Source of the DNA: Zoroaster sp. YZ-2022
Taxonomy: Eukaryota; Echinodermata; Asteroidea; Forcipulatida; Zoroasteridae
NCBI GenBank assembly: GCA_029582265.1
Contig: CM055819.1
Coordinates: 39,918,761 to 39,982,760, forward strand
Direction: 5' to 3'
Length of the DNA: 64,000 nt
In this document: piece by piece, positions 24,701 through 30,674 of the stretch
Layout of the letters: each line of letters starts with the position of its first letter
Numbering within the stretch: the first letter of the stretch is position 1
The notes under the pieces: generated by a model
Seen by the model: the letters and a program-made list of their open reading frames with translations, nothing else
The model's database searches: none
Told to the model about the DNA's origin: nothing
Made by a program: the position numbers and the translations under genes

Positions 24701-25580
24701 GAGAGATGTGGAGAGTCCTCCAAAATTAAATCCTGCAAAATTGAACATCCAGGAGGTTCAGGGGGGCTTTGCCCTCTAGACCAAAGGGAGACCCAGGCCC
24801 GCTACCCATTTTTTTCCAGGATTTTTGACTTTGGTCAAATCACACCCCAGCCTTGTTTTACACCATAAACAGACGTGATTATACATGCAGAGCTGCCAAC
24901 CAGTACGATTTTTGTCATATTTCGTACGATAAAACGATTAAAATACGACACTACGATATACATGTAAAAAAATACGATTTCTTAAAAAAATACCAACTAA
25001 AAATTTATATTGCCTGATTACTACTTCTTTCCGTCCGCGCGCACAAACCTTACGGTATTTTTCTTCACCCAAAAAGTACTGAGCCAATCTAAGGGCAAAT
25101 TATGTCATGAAGTAAAGTTCAGTGACAAAGTGCTCCTGAAGTGCAAGAAGGCAGCTGCTCATTTCAACAGACAATAGGTGATGGCCACCTAATCTATGCT
25201 TGTGATTTGTTTGTTTATTAAGAATATGATTTTTGTGTTAAAAATAGTGTTTTTGGGGGATTGTGAATACGATTTTTTTTTGTCTGCTGGGGTTGGCAGC
25301 TCTGTACATGTTCATGGATGGTCATTATCACAGAAAAAATTAATCTTCTGTATCATCAAATGATTTTTTTTTTCTTTCAGAAATTAAAACCAAACAAAAA
25401 CCCGACATTTTCCTTACTGTGATCTTCCTTCCGTTAGATTTATGGTTGGAGTTTATTCGTCTTGAGAAGGACAGTATGCGTGCTTCTGAGCTACACTGGA
25501 GAGCAATGAAAGCGCTGTCAGGCCCACAGCTGGAAGAGTTCACTAATGCTTACACACTGCTCCAAACTGGACATCTATAA
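215..25580 (+). CDS. UTP6: UTP6, small-subunit processome component (HAT-repeat protein), 19 exons, complete
   Basis: Exons: 215-306, 3431-3515, 4474-4515, 5339-5410, 6880-6948, 7598-7661, 9431-9549, 11584-11616, 12049-12175, 14105-14189, 15070-15146, 16416-16570, 17154-17231, 18134-18266, 18890-18957, 20766-20843, 22172-22278, 23474-23613, 25438-25580 (stop TAA 25578-25580). All 18 introns are GT-AG, phases agree, and the sum is 1767 nt (588 codons plus stop); human UTP6 is about 600 residues. The start MAEFVHQNIEETLQELEQLE and the end (HWRAMK...LLQTGHL) match the family's conserved termini. Internal landmarks are GYYFKKDEIEYTINKRIQ, the exon-5 end QFCKKW, FRMELMHAEK and RPLSIDFFKQYI. The N-terminal UTP6 domain is followed by tetratricopeptide-like HAT repeats with the usual W/E/Y spacing. 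From the family: UTP6 is part of the UTP-B complex of the U3 snoRNP/SSU processome, acting in the nucleolus on 18S pre-rRNA cleavage. No frameshift or missing region is seen. The promoter is mostly outside the window. Confidence 0.95.
307..930 (+). other. UTP6 intron 1, first part: nothing recognised
   Basis: AT-rich intron sequence with stop codons in all frames. I see no repeat copy shared with the rest of the window. Confidence 0.5.
931..1645. promoter_or_regulatory. CpG-containing block in UTP6 intron 1 with two ZNF143/SBS-like motifs
   Basis: The block is richer in CpG than the rest of the intron. It has a tandem pair of CGTGCGTGACACCCCGATT at 952-992. At about 1575-1600 the text TCCCAGTATGCTTTGCGG matches the SBS core TCCCAGNATGCNTTGCGG known for ZNF143 in animal promoters. 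A weaker inverted match (ATCCCATGATTCTTTGC on minus) is at about 1464-1481. It also holds AAGATGGCGTC at 1274-1284, a YY1-like core. It may be a promoter or enhancer, or a decayed repeat. Confidence 0.35.
1722..2083 (+). mobile_element. TTAA-flanked non-autonomous DNA element, family A (copy 1)
   Basis: It starts CCCTCCTATAGGTTTAACAA and ends GCATAGGAGGG, and is flanked by TTAA at 1718-1721 and 2084-2087. It has no coding capacity. Related copies lie at 12945-13281 (same orientation) and 63352-63703 (inverted). CCC...GGG ends with a TTAA target duplication are the hallmark of piggyBac-type elements. Assignment to that superfamily is inference, since no transposase is seen. Confidence 0.75.
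2476..3330. repeat. imperfect direct duplication, about 450-bp spacing, in UTP6 intron 1
   Basis: The segment beginning GTAAGGTGGAGAACATATGG occurs at about 2480 and again at about 2928. Each is followed by shared tracts including TGACTTCCT(T/C)AGTCATGTCA and ACACGGTCATTGTACATGCG and a final GTCGGATA(T/C)GACA. The copies differ by small indels. No coding potential is seen. Confidence 0.7.
3853..4378 (+). mobile_element. TTAA-flanked element with CCCTAACTCC.../...GTTAGGG ends and internal tandem repeats
   Basis: It starts CCCTAACTCCCTAG and ends AGGAGGGTTAGGG, with TTAA at 3849-3852 and 4379-4382. The inside is made of degenerate repeats of CTCAATCCTCCATAATCCTC. A longer block (ATCAAATGCACGACCCTCCT onward) appears at about 4013 and again at about 4255. 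Frames that look open here are repeat by-products. Confidence 0.7.
4988..5270 (-). mobile_element. SINE with tRNA-like head (GGTCGAGCGG type), in UTP6 intron 3
   Basis: Read on the minus strand, a tRNA-like head has an A-box-like GGCCGAGCGGTTTAGTGCAT and a decayed B box, followed by the central motif TGTCCCTTGAGCAAGACACT and a body reaching the copy's end near 4988. Stop codons fill all frames. The element ends about 70 bp before exon 4. Confidence 0.75.
5649..6770 (+). mobile_element. TTAA element expanded by a minisatellite
   Basis: The left end CCCTAACCTTCCCAAATCC follows TTAA (5645-5648). The right end GGGAGTTAGGT precedes TTAA (6771-6774). Both resemble the CCCTAAC/GTTAGGG family. Most of the length is the array annotated at 6037-6770. 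The terminal sequence GCCTAGGGAGTTAG recurs inside every array unit, as if the array grew from the element's own right end. Confidence 0.55.
6037..6770. repeat. 44-50-bp minisatellite, about 16 units
   Basis: The unit contains AAGCAAATGGGCCTAGGGAG then TTAGGAAGGATTCAGGTTAT. Most units are 44 bp; units from about 6500 onward carry an extra TTACA or TTTACA and are 48-50 bp. Near-identity between units shows recent homogenisation. It lies in UTP6 intron 4, ending about 110 bp before exon 5. Confidence 0.9.
7046..7451 (+). mobile_element. palindromic element, family E (copy 1)
   Basis: It starts GCTTGGGCGATAACACAATA and ends ATATCACCCAAGCTT, so its ends are inverted repeats. The inner sequence is dense in TATCG/CGATA motifs. 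Other copies are at about 20078-20522, 23634-24047 (inverted) and 42734-43065. It is non-coding. Its superfamily is unknown to me. Confidence 0.65.
7720..8060. repeat. foldback element, family F1, with ribozyme-like stem-loop copies
   Basis: From about 7795 to 8045 two arms are complementary: GAGAAGAGCCGGTTGGTTTTG near the left end pairs with CAAAACCAACCGGCTTCTTAGAG near the right. Each arm carries CCTGACGAC, a short stem (GGCTAG...CTAGTC) and GAAACGTTGAG, or their reverse complements. The outer part has GCTTTGCATGGTGGA, shared with family F elsewhere. Confidence 0.65.
8296..8848 (+). repeat. seven tandem copies of a SINE tRNA-like head (79-bp period)
   Basis: Units start at 8296, 8375, 8454, 8533, 8612, 8691 and 8770. 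Each has GAGTGCCACGGTCGAGCGGT (A-box-like) and TTAGTGCATCGGATTTGTGT. The first six end GGGTTTGGGTTATA, which spoils the B box. Only the seventh has GGGTTCGAATCCC and continues into a SINE body. None is a believable functional tRNA gene. Confidence 0.9.
8770..9180 (+). mobile_element. SINE body following the tandem head
   Basis: After the intact head, the body has TGTGTCCTCGAGCAAGACAC and CCACCCAGGGGTAAATGGGT. It then joins, through an A-rich tract, a block beginning AATTCGCCCCACACAAGG. That block also follows a SINE at 37276-37470, so it is a genuine module of one SINE subfamily. Confidence 0.75.
9190..9424 (+). mobile_element. SINE fragment abutting UTP6 exon 7
   Basis: It contains TGTCACGGCTGGGATTCGAA, TATGCGCTGTAATGGCAGCA and CGTGCGCTATATAAGTCCAC, and ends in a (ATT)n tail. 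The tail runs into CTTATTGTAG, the acceptor of exon 7 (exon starts 9431). The pyrimidine-rich acceptor region is therefore at least partly SINE-derived. Confidence 0.75.
9607..10070. repeat. long inverted repeat (foldback element), arms about 220 bp
   Basis: The left arm starts AGGACATAAAACACAATAAAG and the right arm ends CTTTATTGTGTTTTATGTCA. Pairing continues through GCTAACGTGACGG, GAATGGACATGCAGG-like and AACTCAAATTATCTTT-like parts to a centre at about 9840 (CCGTCCATTTGTTG). It is non-coding and lies in UTP6 intron 7. Confidence 0.75.
10185..10446 (+). mobile_element. Tc1/mariner-like MITE, TA-flanked (copy 1)
   Basis: Terminal inverted repeats are CTACTCAAAACAATTTAGGG at the left and CCCTAAATTGTTTTGAGTAG at the right, flanked by TATA on both sides. 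A second, inverted copy is at 32448-32691. TA duplications and this TIR style suggest Tc1/mariner; no transposase is present. Confidence 0.8.
10525..10934 (-). mobile_element. TTAA-type element, family P (copy 1)
   Basis: Ends are CCCTCCTACTAAAAGGGTCA and GCTAGAGTAGGAGGG, with decayed flanks ATAA and CTAA. The inside repeats GTCAAAA/TTTTGAC motifs. Its right end is partly duplicated: an inner end with AGAGGGTTAA lies at about 10826. Other copies are at 48263-48550 and 58105-62066. Confidence 0.7.
10937..11112. repeat. dispersed repeat family J (copy 1)
   Basis: It contains TTTCATCCTCAATGGGGCAA, GACCAGGGGCAACAGAGGCC and a final AATTCTAGGCCTG. Related text is at 12185-12330, about 18000-18055 and about 57820-57960. 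No ends or coding potential could be defined. Confidence 0.5.
11142..11458 (+). mobile_element. chimeric SINE: tRNA-like head, central domain, RTE-like 3' tail
   Basis: The head (GGTCGAGCGGTTTAGTGCAT) and TGTCCTTGAACAAAACACTT resemble the other SINEs. The 3' half is different: GGGCATCCGGCGTAAAACC, CAAATCAAATATGCGGATCA and CTGTGGCGACCCCTAACGGG. That kind of tail is found at the 3' end of RTE-type LINEs and their SINE partners in other animals. Confidence 0.75.
12185..12330. repeat. dispersed repeat family J (copy 2)
   Basis: Beginning just after the exon 9 donor, it has GGCCATGGCCTCTGTTGCCC and GATATTCTGATATTCTAATG. It is inverted relative to the copy at 10937-11112. Confidence 0.5.
12378..12734. 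mobile_element. MITE family G (copy 1) with internal 19-bp array
   Basis: Terminal inverted repeats of about 38 bp: left AGGGACAAGGGCCAAAGTCA, right the inverse (TGACTTTGGCCCTCCTCCCT). Inside, GGCAGCCTTGGCCCGGCCA repeats about seven times. Copies without the array lie at 52751-53010 and 55727-55987. Confidence 0.8.
12752..12855. repeat. short palindromic repeat
   Basis: TACACCGACGTGTGCATATC at the left is inverted as ACACACATCGGTGTA at the right, with CACTGTATACACGGTGCTTT and its inverse between. A related, longer copy is inside the SINE at about 45372-45540. Confidence 0.6.
12945..13281 (+). mobile_element. TTAA-flanked element, family A (copy 2)
   Basis: Ends are CCCTCCTATAGGTTTAACAA and GGGCATAGGAGGG, flanked by TTAA at 12941-12944 and 13282-13285. 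The flanks (TTTGAATCAAGATATACA before, GCAACCAATTTGTGAAAGTG after) match the 81-bp repeat family, so the element landed in a copy of that repeat. Confidence 0.8.
13430..14055. repeat. 69-bp minisatellite, nine units
   Basis: The unit contains TATTGACCAATGCTGTACCA and TTCTACTTGGAGATATCAGA and differs by a few substitutions. Because 69 is divisible by three, two frames stay open through the array (one for 280 codons), but no intron signals or homology support coding. It lies in UTP6 intron 9, ending about 50 bp before exon 10. Confidence 0.95.
14278..14643 (+). mobile_element. TTAA-flanked element, family B (copy 1)
   Basis: Starts CCCTCCTACTTCTGGTACCT, ends AAACAGTAGGAGGG, with TTAA at 14274-14277 and 14644-14647. 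The inside repeats CCATTTGAA/TTCAAATGG motifs. The second copy is at 25736-26271. Confidence 0.8.
15339..15750. mobile_element. element with inverted ends, CpG-containing
   Basis: The left end GCCAGTCACGTGATTCGGGG and right end CCCCGAATCACGTGGC, extended by CAAGCTTT/AAAGCTTG, form about 24-bp inverted repeats around 360 bp of unique sequence. It lies in UTP6 intron 11. The superfamily is not recognised. Confidence 0.6.
15988..16346 (-). mobile_element. full SINE with tRNA-Leu-like head
   Basis: On the minus strand the head has GTCGTGGCCGAGCGGTCTAG (A box), a long variable-arm-like part and GGGTTCGAATCCCGGCCGTG (B box). Then come a central motif around CAAGACACTTAACCATAATT and a body with CGTGCACTATATAAGTCCAC and a (ATT)n tail. 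Near-identical copies lie at 19638-20012 and 24141-24474. It ends 70 bp before exon 12. Confidence 0.85.
16661..16923 (-). mobile_element. TTAA-flanked element, family C (copy 1)
   Basis: Flanked by TTAA (16657-16660, 16924-16927). Text runs GCCTAACCACCCCAAATCCT ... GAATACCTAGGAGATTAGGG. Copies: 34774-35059, 39174-39671, 55076-55338 and 57261-57529. The inside has TGCCCTTATCTTCAAAATGC and its flanks in either orientation. Confidence 0.8.
17240..17870. other. UTP6 intron 13, low-complexity tracts only
   Basis: T-rich stretches, a G run at about 17686-17704, and no recognised element. No open frame with support. Confidence 0.4.
17878..18055. repeat. fragments of families K and J
   Basis: GAACTATGGATTTCACCCCA and GCTGTTCACAACAGCAGCCC match text at about 26480 and 51700 (family K). 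CAGGGCAACAGAAGTCCATG matches family J. Confidence 0.5.
18420..18718 (+). mobile_element. LINE 3' end fragment: C-terminal zinc-knuckle-like region and (CAT)n tail
   Basis: An open stretch to 18681 reads MDLPRSQWSLLNRFCTDAG, then HKWGYAASPLCDCGKLQMMH and CPLSRLNG. The pattern C-x-C-G...H...CP is the C-terminal Cys/His motif of non-LTR retrotransposon ORF2 proteins. The frame stops just before a (CAT)n run at 18683-18718, which would be the element's 3' tail. It is a 5'-truncated fragment in UTP6 intron 14. Confidence 0.7.
18971..19524 (+). mobile_element. TTAA-flanked element carrying a tandem array (about 88-bp units)
   Basis: Starts CCCTCACTACTACACCTC and ends TATGCCTAGAGGG, with TTAA at 18967-18970 and 19525-19528. 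Inside are about five units with TTGTTGGATTCAGTACTCCA and CAAATCCATCAAACTCCACC. The same unit is amplified outside such ends at 35540-36480. Confidence 0.75.
19638..20012 (-). mobile_element. full SINE with tRNA-Leu-like head (copy 2)
   Basis: Nearly identical to 15988-16346 over its whole length, with a (AAT)n end and the intact B box GGGTTCGAATCCCGGCCGTG. It has one tandem 10-bp duplication (CATAAGGCTCATAAGGCTC). Confidence 0.85.
20078..20522 (+). mobile_element. palindromic element, family E (copy 2)
   Basis: Starts AAGCTTGGGCGATAACACGA; the right end is decayed (GTCACGATATTGCCCATG). An unrelated block at about 20297-20445 interrupts the family pattern. Confidence 0.6.
20950..21224. other. 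UTP6 intron 16, start: nothing recognised
   Basis: The exon 16 frame stays open past its donor, but the sequence after 20843 has no counterpart in UTP6 proteins. Confidence 0.4.
21348..21674 (+). mobile_element. family F3 foldback-type element inserted in family H
   Basis: Flanked by AACCTCT on both sides (21341-21347, 21675-21681), a 7-bp target duplication. The left end is CCTGAAGAAGATTAGAGCAG then GCTAATCGAAACGTAGAG. The right end has CACCATGCAAAGCCTC, in common with other family F copies. Confidence 0.7.
21774..22003. mobile_element. MITE inserted in family H, 12-bp repeated flank
   Basis: CTAGACCAAAGG occurs at 21762-21773 and 22004-22015, and only once in intact family H copies. The inside has TGAAGATCTGACGTCACGCT inverted as AGCGTGACATCAGATCTTCA. 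Part of the repeated flank may be chance, so the true duplication may be 8-12 bp. Confidence 0.65.
22299..22542. mobile_element. Tc1/mariner-like MITE next to UTP6 exon 17 donor
   Basis: Ends CTGAGACGCAATAGAAACTTA and, inverted, TAAGTTTCTATTGCGTCTCAG, within TATATA on both sides. It begins 20 bp after the exon 17 donor. Non-coding. Confidence 0.8.
22600..23437 (+). repeat. 81-bp minisatellite, locus 1
   Basis: About ten units with AAGGTACAACATTGGCAATG, TTGGCAAAACTGCTTCTATG and CTTTGAATCAAGATATACAT; some units are 78 bp (CTCTGAATC). Frames stay open on both strands because the unit is a multiple of three. The array ends 36 bp before exon 18. Confidence 0.95.
23634..24047 (-). mobile_element. 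palindromic element, family E (copy 3)
   Basis: Starts AACTTGGGCAATATCGATTT and ends TCTTATCGCCCAAGCTTAG; inverted relative to 7046-7451. It contains GAAGTTCGCTTTTGTTTCTC, shared with the other copies. Confidence 0.7.
24055..24575. repeat. GAGGAC/GTCCTC-type repeat split by a SINE
   Basis: TGTTTATGGTGTAAGCTGAT...TTGTTTGCAAATA before the SINE and AACATGTACCTATCAAATGG...GGTCCTCGG after it match the single block at 42580-42725. The SINE at 24141-24474 was therefore inserted into it. Confidence 0.65.
24141..24474 (+). mobile_element. full SINE with tRNA-Leu-like head (copy 3)
   Basis: Head GTCGTGGCCGAGCGGTCTAG, central TGTCCTTGAGCAAGACACTT, body CGTGCGCTATATAAGTCCAC, tail (ATT)n. The B box is slightly changed (TTGGAATCCCGG). 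Confidence 0.85.
24586..24860 (+). repeat. repeat family H (copy 2)
   Basis: Contains TGTCATTTCTCAGGATTG, AAGTAGCCTGTATTGTGTCC and GCCCTCTAGACCAAAGGGAG without the insertions seen at 21225-22090. Confidence 0.65.
24888..25304. mobile_element. hAT-like MITE
   Basis: Ends CAGAGCTGCCAACCAGTACG and, inverted, GGGGTTGGCAGCTCTG. TACATG lies on both sides. The CAG...CTG ends fit hAT elements; the 6-bp match is shorter than the usual 8 bp. Confidence 0.6.
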
Positions 25581-25735
25581 AAAATGACTTATCAAGGTAT
25601 ATCAGTGGTCATAAAGGGATGATACAACATTGGTAATTATCTCCTAACAAAATTACTGAATTATTATCTGAAAGCTAATCTTGATGTGAAGTTGGTAAAG
25701 CTACTAATTATCCGGAAAAATTTATTTTAGATTAA
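25581..25735 (+). other. UTP6: 3' UTR start of UTP6
   Basis: Follows the stop codon. I see no AATAAA before the element at 25736; the first plus-strand AATAAA noted downstream is at 26453-26458, inside repeat K. The true 3' end is not determined. Confidence 0.35.
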
Positions 25736-26271
25736 CCCTCCTAATAATAATAATAATAATATTTATTATTTATATTGCGCAAATTTCATGTAAATATGAT
25801 CAAATGCGCATAACAGCTAAAACTATAAAACTTACATAAAAGCCACTAATACAAAAATGAAGAAATCTTAGTACTAATAATGATAATAATAATTATATCT
25901 CTAAAAATTTAAAAACTGCGATGAAAGTGCAAGCAATGAAAGCATGAAGCAATACAAGCTCCTAGTTCTGGTGCCTTTTTCAGACAAGTTGATGCACCAT
26001 TTGAAACCGTTTGTTTTGTGAAACACACCAAGGTGTAGTGTATCCACCATTCAAAACCATTTGAATGATTTATAAGCCACTGAAACCATTCGGCTATGGA
26101 AACACCAAGGTGTAGTGTATCCACCATTCAAAACCATTTGAATGGAATTGAATGGTAGTTAAGCTTGCTACCAACACTTTTCAAATGGTATCACCATGTG
26201 TGTACAAAACCAATGGCCATTTTGGTAAGTGGAAATTTTGAATGGTTTCAAATGGTCAAACACTAGGAGGG
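25736..26271 (+). mobile_element. TTAA-flanked element, family B (copy 2)
   Basis: TTAA at 25732-25735 and 26272-26275; ends CCCTCCTAATAATA and AAACACTAGGAGGG. The left part has been invaded by an (AAT)n-tailed sequence (25743 to about 25905). The right part matches 14278-14643. Confidence 0.7.
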
Positions 26272-26394
26272 TTAAAAAAAAAAAATCTATGCAGATATAC
26301 GGTCAATTGCCAACTACAACTGTTTCCTTCAAATGTTTTCCTTAAACAATTTGTAAGTGGAGCTAAAAATCTTACTTAACAACAGGGGTATGAT

Positions 26395-26580
26395 TTGTCC
26401 GGATTTCTACAAATCACAATGTTGTGATCCTCCGGATTTTAAAGATTTAAGCAATAAAGGAAAGCAAAGCAAATGCTCAGAACTATAGATTTCACCCCAA
26501 CGCTGTTCACAACAGCGGCCCCAATACCCCTAGATAAATTTACGTGGATTTTTTTTTTACTTGCCCAGTCACACCCCTGA
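26395..26580 (-). repeat. repeat family K (copy 2)
   Basis: Contains GAACTATAGATTTCACCCCA and CGCTGTTCACAACAGCGGCC. The fullest copy, inverted, is at about 51570-51850. Confidence 0.55.
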
Positions 26581-26624
26581 AAAAAAATTGTAATGTTTTT
26601 TTTTTTCTTCTTTTTTTTCCTTTT

Positions 26625-27315
26625 TGTCATGACTTAGACACTGCATTGAACTGACACTTTCATTGATTAGTTGTTTAATGAGAGTAAGTGTACTCATAGA
26701 AGCAGTTTTGCCAACATTACCAATGTTGTACCTTCCCTTCAATGTATATCTTGATTCAAAGAGAGTAAGCACACTCGTAGATGCAGTTTTGCCAACATTA
26801 CCAATGCTGTACCTTCCCTTCAATGTATATCTTGATTCAAAGAGAGTAAGCACACTCGTAGAAGCAGTTTGGCCAACATTACCGATGCTGTACCTTCCCT
26901 TCAATGTATAACTTGATTCAAAGAGAGTAAGCACACACGTAGAAGCAGTTTTGCCAACATTACCGATGTTGTACCTTCCCTTCAATGTATATCTTGATTC
27001 AAAGAGAGTAAGCACACTCGTAGAAGCAGTTTTGCCAACATTACCAATGTTGTACCTTCCCTTCAATGTATATCTTGATTCAAAGAGAGTAAGCATACTC
27101 ATAGAAGCAGTTTTGCCAACATTACCAATGTTGTACCTTCCCTTCAATGTATATCTTGATTCAAAGAGAGTAAAGCATACTCGTAGAAGCAGTTTTGCCA
27201 ACATTACCAATGTTGTACCTTCCCTTCAATGTATATCTTGATTCAAAGAGAGTAAGCATACCCACAGAAATAGTTTTGCCAACATTACCAATGCTGTACA
27301 TTCACTTCAGATAGA
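26625..27315 (-). repeat. 81-bp minisatellite, locus 2 (inverted)
   Basis: About eight units with TGCCAACATTACCAATGTTG and CTTCAATGTATATCTTGATT. The left flank CATGACTTAGACACTGCATT is the inverse of the right flank of the 50.2-kb locus, so the whole element, not just the array, is dispersed. Confidence 0.95.
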
Positions 27316-27884
27316 AGCCATCCTGCTCAACAATTTTACATTATAATACATGTGTGGAACGCAATGGACCATTGTCACACACATTTCTTAATTATACCAG
27401 TTATAAATAAATTTGGTAAAATTGTATTTTCTAAAGTTTAGAAGGTTTACATGGTTAATGGAATTAATAAGTATTCTATAAACTGTTCGGAAGAATTGAT
27501 ATTAATACCAAATACTATTTATTAACAGCTATACATATATGCTATTTAAATCACATGAATTAATTTGCTGATTTTTATACATCAATTTTGTAATTTTCAT
27601 CCTTGGTTTGCTGCAGAATTTATTTATTGAACAATTCTGGTATTTACTTATCGCTGAATTAATTTATATTCAACACAAATTATCTCTTGCATTTAAGTTA
27701 TTCATCTTTTTATTCCGAGAATGACATCCAGTATATTGGCACACCAGAATCTGCCTGATATATTTTTAGTTTTTTTCAGAGAAAATTGCTGGAAAGAATT
27801 GTGTTTGTTTGCAATTGAGGTCAACAATGCACTCTTCTATTTGTATTATTGGCGCTATATTTGTTGGTTTTTGTTGCATCATTA
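27316..27884. other. AT-rich intergenic sequence: nothing recognised
   Basis: No repeat copy, no long open frame, no RNA gene seen. Confidence 0.4.
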
Positions 27885-28165
27885 ATAGGTAAAACTTGTA
27901 GCTTTGCATGGTGAAGAGGATGAGTAAGACGAATTACGGTGACACCATGTGAAATTCTCTATTGAGTAGTAATTAATTCTGAAAAGAACTGGAGGTTACA
28001 ACTCGATGTTTCGATCAGTATACTCTGATTCTCAGTATGCTCAGGATTCTCCTGAGGACGATCAGAGCATACTGATCGAAACGTCGAGTTGTAACCTCCA
28101 GTTCTTTTCAGAACTAATTACTACTCAATTGAGAGAATTTCACGTGGTGTCACTGTAATTAATAG
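27885..28165. repeat. foldback element, family F2 (copy 1)
   Basis: Two arms with GTAACCTCCAGTTCTTTTCAG and its inverse surround CCTGAGGACGATCAGAGCAT then ACTGATCGAAACGTCGAG. The GATCAG/CTGATC stem beside CTGAGGA and GAAAC is the family's ribozyme-like motif. The left flank has TAGCTTTGCATGGTGAAGAG. Confidence 0.75.
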
Positions 28166-28186
28166 CCTTACTTGTATTATTTCTTT

Positions 28187-28310
28187 TTTTTTGGGGGGGG
28201 GGGTGTATACTTTTTATTTTTTGTTCTGTTTTTTAAAATCTGTTGTTGGGTATGGGTGTGGATTGGGGGTGTGGATTGGGGGTGTGGCAGTTGTTAGTTG
28301 TACAGTACTG
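28187..28310 (+). repeat. G-rich simple sequence
   Basis: A run of G and a threefold GGGTGTGGATTGG repeat. No other feature. Confidence 0.6.
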
Positions 28311-28369
28311 CTCCTTACAATAATCCCAACATGTTATGACTTATAAGACACTTAAGCTGCAAGGCGAAA

Positions 28370-28435
28370 AATCCAAAGAAGACTTGGGTGGGATTCGAAC
28401 CCATGACCTCTTGCTTTTCCACCAATCCATTACTT
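28370..28435 (-). repeat. tRNA-like SINE fragment
   Basis: TGGGTGGGATTCGAACCCAT contains an inverted B box (GGTTCGAATCC); the A-box half is not convincing, so it is not called a tRNA gene. Confidence 0.4.
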
Positions 28436-28499
28436 AAAGGTAAAGGATTGGTAAAATAAAATAAAAAATAATAATAAGAAATTAAAAAAAAGTCATATT

Positions 28500-29220
28500 T
28501 CAATGTTAAATTTAGTTATGATGGTATCAGCCTTCCCTAGAAGTACTTTTGTCTGGGGAGCTATAAATTTTAAGAAAAGTAAGATAATTTCCAGTTTGAA
28601 TTTAGGGAAGACTATGCTTCCTTGAATGCCACATTAGAACAAGTACAGTCTGAATCCATACATTTGCATTATATTCTCATAACAGAGCACAATTAACTGA
28701 AACTTTAACATGTTACTTTTTCAATTTATATTTTGGTTCAAATGAGAGTAAGGAACAGTTTTGAATACATTCAGGTTTATTGATTCATTGAGTGTAGTCC
28801 CTTCTCGATGTAAGGGATTTGTGTAATCCTACCTAAATCCTTAATAATTAAATTTCCTGTTTAGAAAGATCCTACTTTGGCACATCCACTAAGCAGCTAT
28901 TTCGTTGCTTTCTGTTTTTCATTTCGTAGCAATGCTAACTGTTGAGCATAGAAAAAGGCATGCTTACTTGTAGGGCCCCTTATTGCTAGCAAATGAGTGA
29001 CGTAACAATGACGTCAATTGATGGTGAATGCTTACGTACTGTGCTAAATATTTCAAATACGCTAACATCAAGCGGATCGTTTCTGCAATAGTTTGCATTA
29101 AAAAAATGATTTGAAATTGTTTCTGGTCTTTTACAGCATTTCTATTAAATGTTTTGAGTTGGTAAGCAGTTTGCAGTAGTTTTATCATTTTTAACTTGTA
29201 TAAATCTATTTTTGAAAAAT
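28500..29220. other. intergenic sequence: nothing recognised
   Basis: AT-rich; the open frame at 28964-29275 (minus) has no recognisable motif. Confidence 0.4.
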
Positions 29221-29229
29221 GTTCATTAA

Positions 29230-29312
29230 CCCCTAACTCCCTAAGCATTGTTACTGAACAATAAAAATCCATCAAACTCCTCCAACTGCCTTTGTTGTCT
29301 AGGGAGTTAGGG
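29230..29312. mobile_element. 83-bp TTAA-flanked mini-element
   Basis: Starts CCCCTAACTCCCTAAG and ends TAGGGAGTTAGGG with TTAA at 29226-29229 and 29313-29316. It contains AATCCATCAAACTCCTCCAA, the core seen in the 87-88-bp arrays. Confidence 0.75.
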
Positions 29313-29352
29313 TTAATCTTTACTCACAAGATAAATTCCAAGTTAATATGTA

Positions 29353-29578
29353 ACTGGCTCTGGCAAAACCCTAAACTTGGACCCAATTTTCAAAAGTGAG
29401 ATTTTGGTATAGTTTGATTCTCTAGATTTGTCTCTTTCATTTGATACCAGATTTGTAGAAATCAGAATTTTTTGTTGTTTTAATTATCTGGTATCAAATG
29501 AAATAGGAAAATCTAGAGAATCAAACTATACCAAAATCTCTGGGTCCAAGTTTCAGGTTTTGCCAGAGCTAGTCATAT
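29353..29578. mobile_element. foldback MITE with CTGGCTCTGGCAAAACC ends
   Basis: CTGGCTCTGGCAAAACCCTA is inverted at the right as GGTTTTGCCAGAGCTAG. GATTCTCTAGAT and GATTTTGGTATAGTTTGATT are inverted nearer the centre. A decayed relative is at 50995-51250. Confidence 0.75.
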
Positions 29579-29779
29579 ATGTTGAATTATCTGGGTTTTT
29601 TTTTGTTTGGGGGGGGGGGCTTAAATTTACAATATTTAAAAGGTCTTTAAAGTGATAGATTACCTTTATTTGTCAGGAGATTATTCTAGTTAAAAGGAAG
29701 CATTACAGAAGGCAAAACAAATGTTGGATTTGAACTTTATATATGAACAAACATGCAAGTCTTGTATCCGATGCATTTG

Positions 29780-29885
29780 GTGAAGTTTAAAAATCGGTGT
29801 TACTTGATGTGCATTGCTATAGTGTTACTTGATGTGCGTTGCTATAGTGTTGCTATAGTGTTACTTGATGTGCATTGCTATATTA
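29780..29885 (+). repeat. short tandem repeat GTTACTTGATGTGCATTGCT
   Basis: Four imperfect copies of about 26 bp. No other role is seen. Confidence 0.7.
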
Positions 29886-30246
29886 ATCTATTTTCCCTGT
29901 TCATTTCTTGATTTTTGAATGAGGATGTGTTCTTTTATCCTGAAATTCAGAAAGAGGTAAAAAAATATGTATTGATAAATTAAATTTGCTATTTCAGTTG
30001 AAATTGGAAAGGAATCGGGTGAATTTTAATTTGCTAAAAACATACACAGTGAATGAATTTAGGCTTCTGCTTAGTGGTGTATCCCTATTGGTTTGGTTCG
30101 TAGTTGAACCATCACTCAGTGGGATTTTATAATAAGAACCATACTAAATATGAACAAACATGTTAGTCCTGTATTTGACACAATTGATGAAGTTACAAAT
30201 GGAGTTTTAAATCAGTGTTGCCATGTTTTGAGTAGGCTCGTCAAAA

Positions 30247-30608
30247 TCTATATGGGTAAAACTTGTAGCTTTGCATGGTGAAGGACAAGTAAGACTAACT
30301 GCGGTGACACCATGTGGAATTCTCTATTGAGTAGTAATTAGTTCTGAAAAGAACTAGAGGTTCAACTTGTAGCTTTGCATGGTGAAGAGGATAAATAAGA
30401 CTAATTGCGGTGACACCGTGTGAAAATCTCTATCGAGTAGTAATTAGTTCTGAAAAGAACTGGAGGTACAACTTGTAGCTTTGCATGGTGAAGAGGACAA
30501 GTAAGACTAAATGTGGTGACACCGTGTGAAATTCTCTATCGAGTATACTGATCGAAACGTCGACCACTCAGTAGAGAATTTCATATGGTTGTCACCGCAA
30601 TTAGTCTT
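30247..30608. repeat. family F2, partly tandem
   Basis: AACTTGTAGCTTTGCATGGT occurs three times at about 110-bp spacing (30260, 30365, 30471), then ACTGATCGAAACGTCGACC and the inverted terminal part. Confidence 0.7.
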
Positions 30609-30674
30609 ACTTAAAATCTATATGGTGTTTACCCACAACGTGTGACCAAACTTAAAATCATTATGCACTACTAA

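Noticed and set aside
26569..27210. 213-codon open frame with a 27-residue repeat (also on the other strand, and at 22.6 and 50.4 kb)
   Set aside because: Produced by the 81-bp minisatellite; both strands are open at once and locus position varies, so it is not coding.
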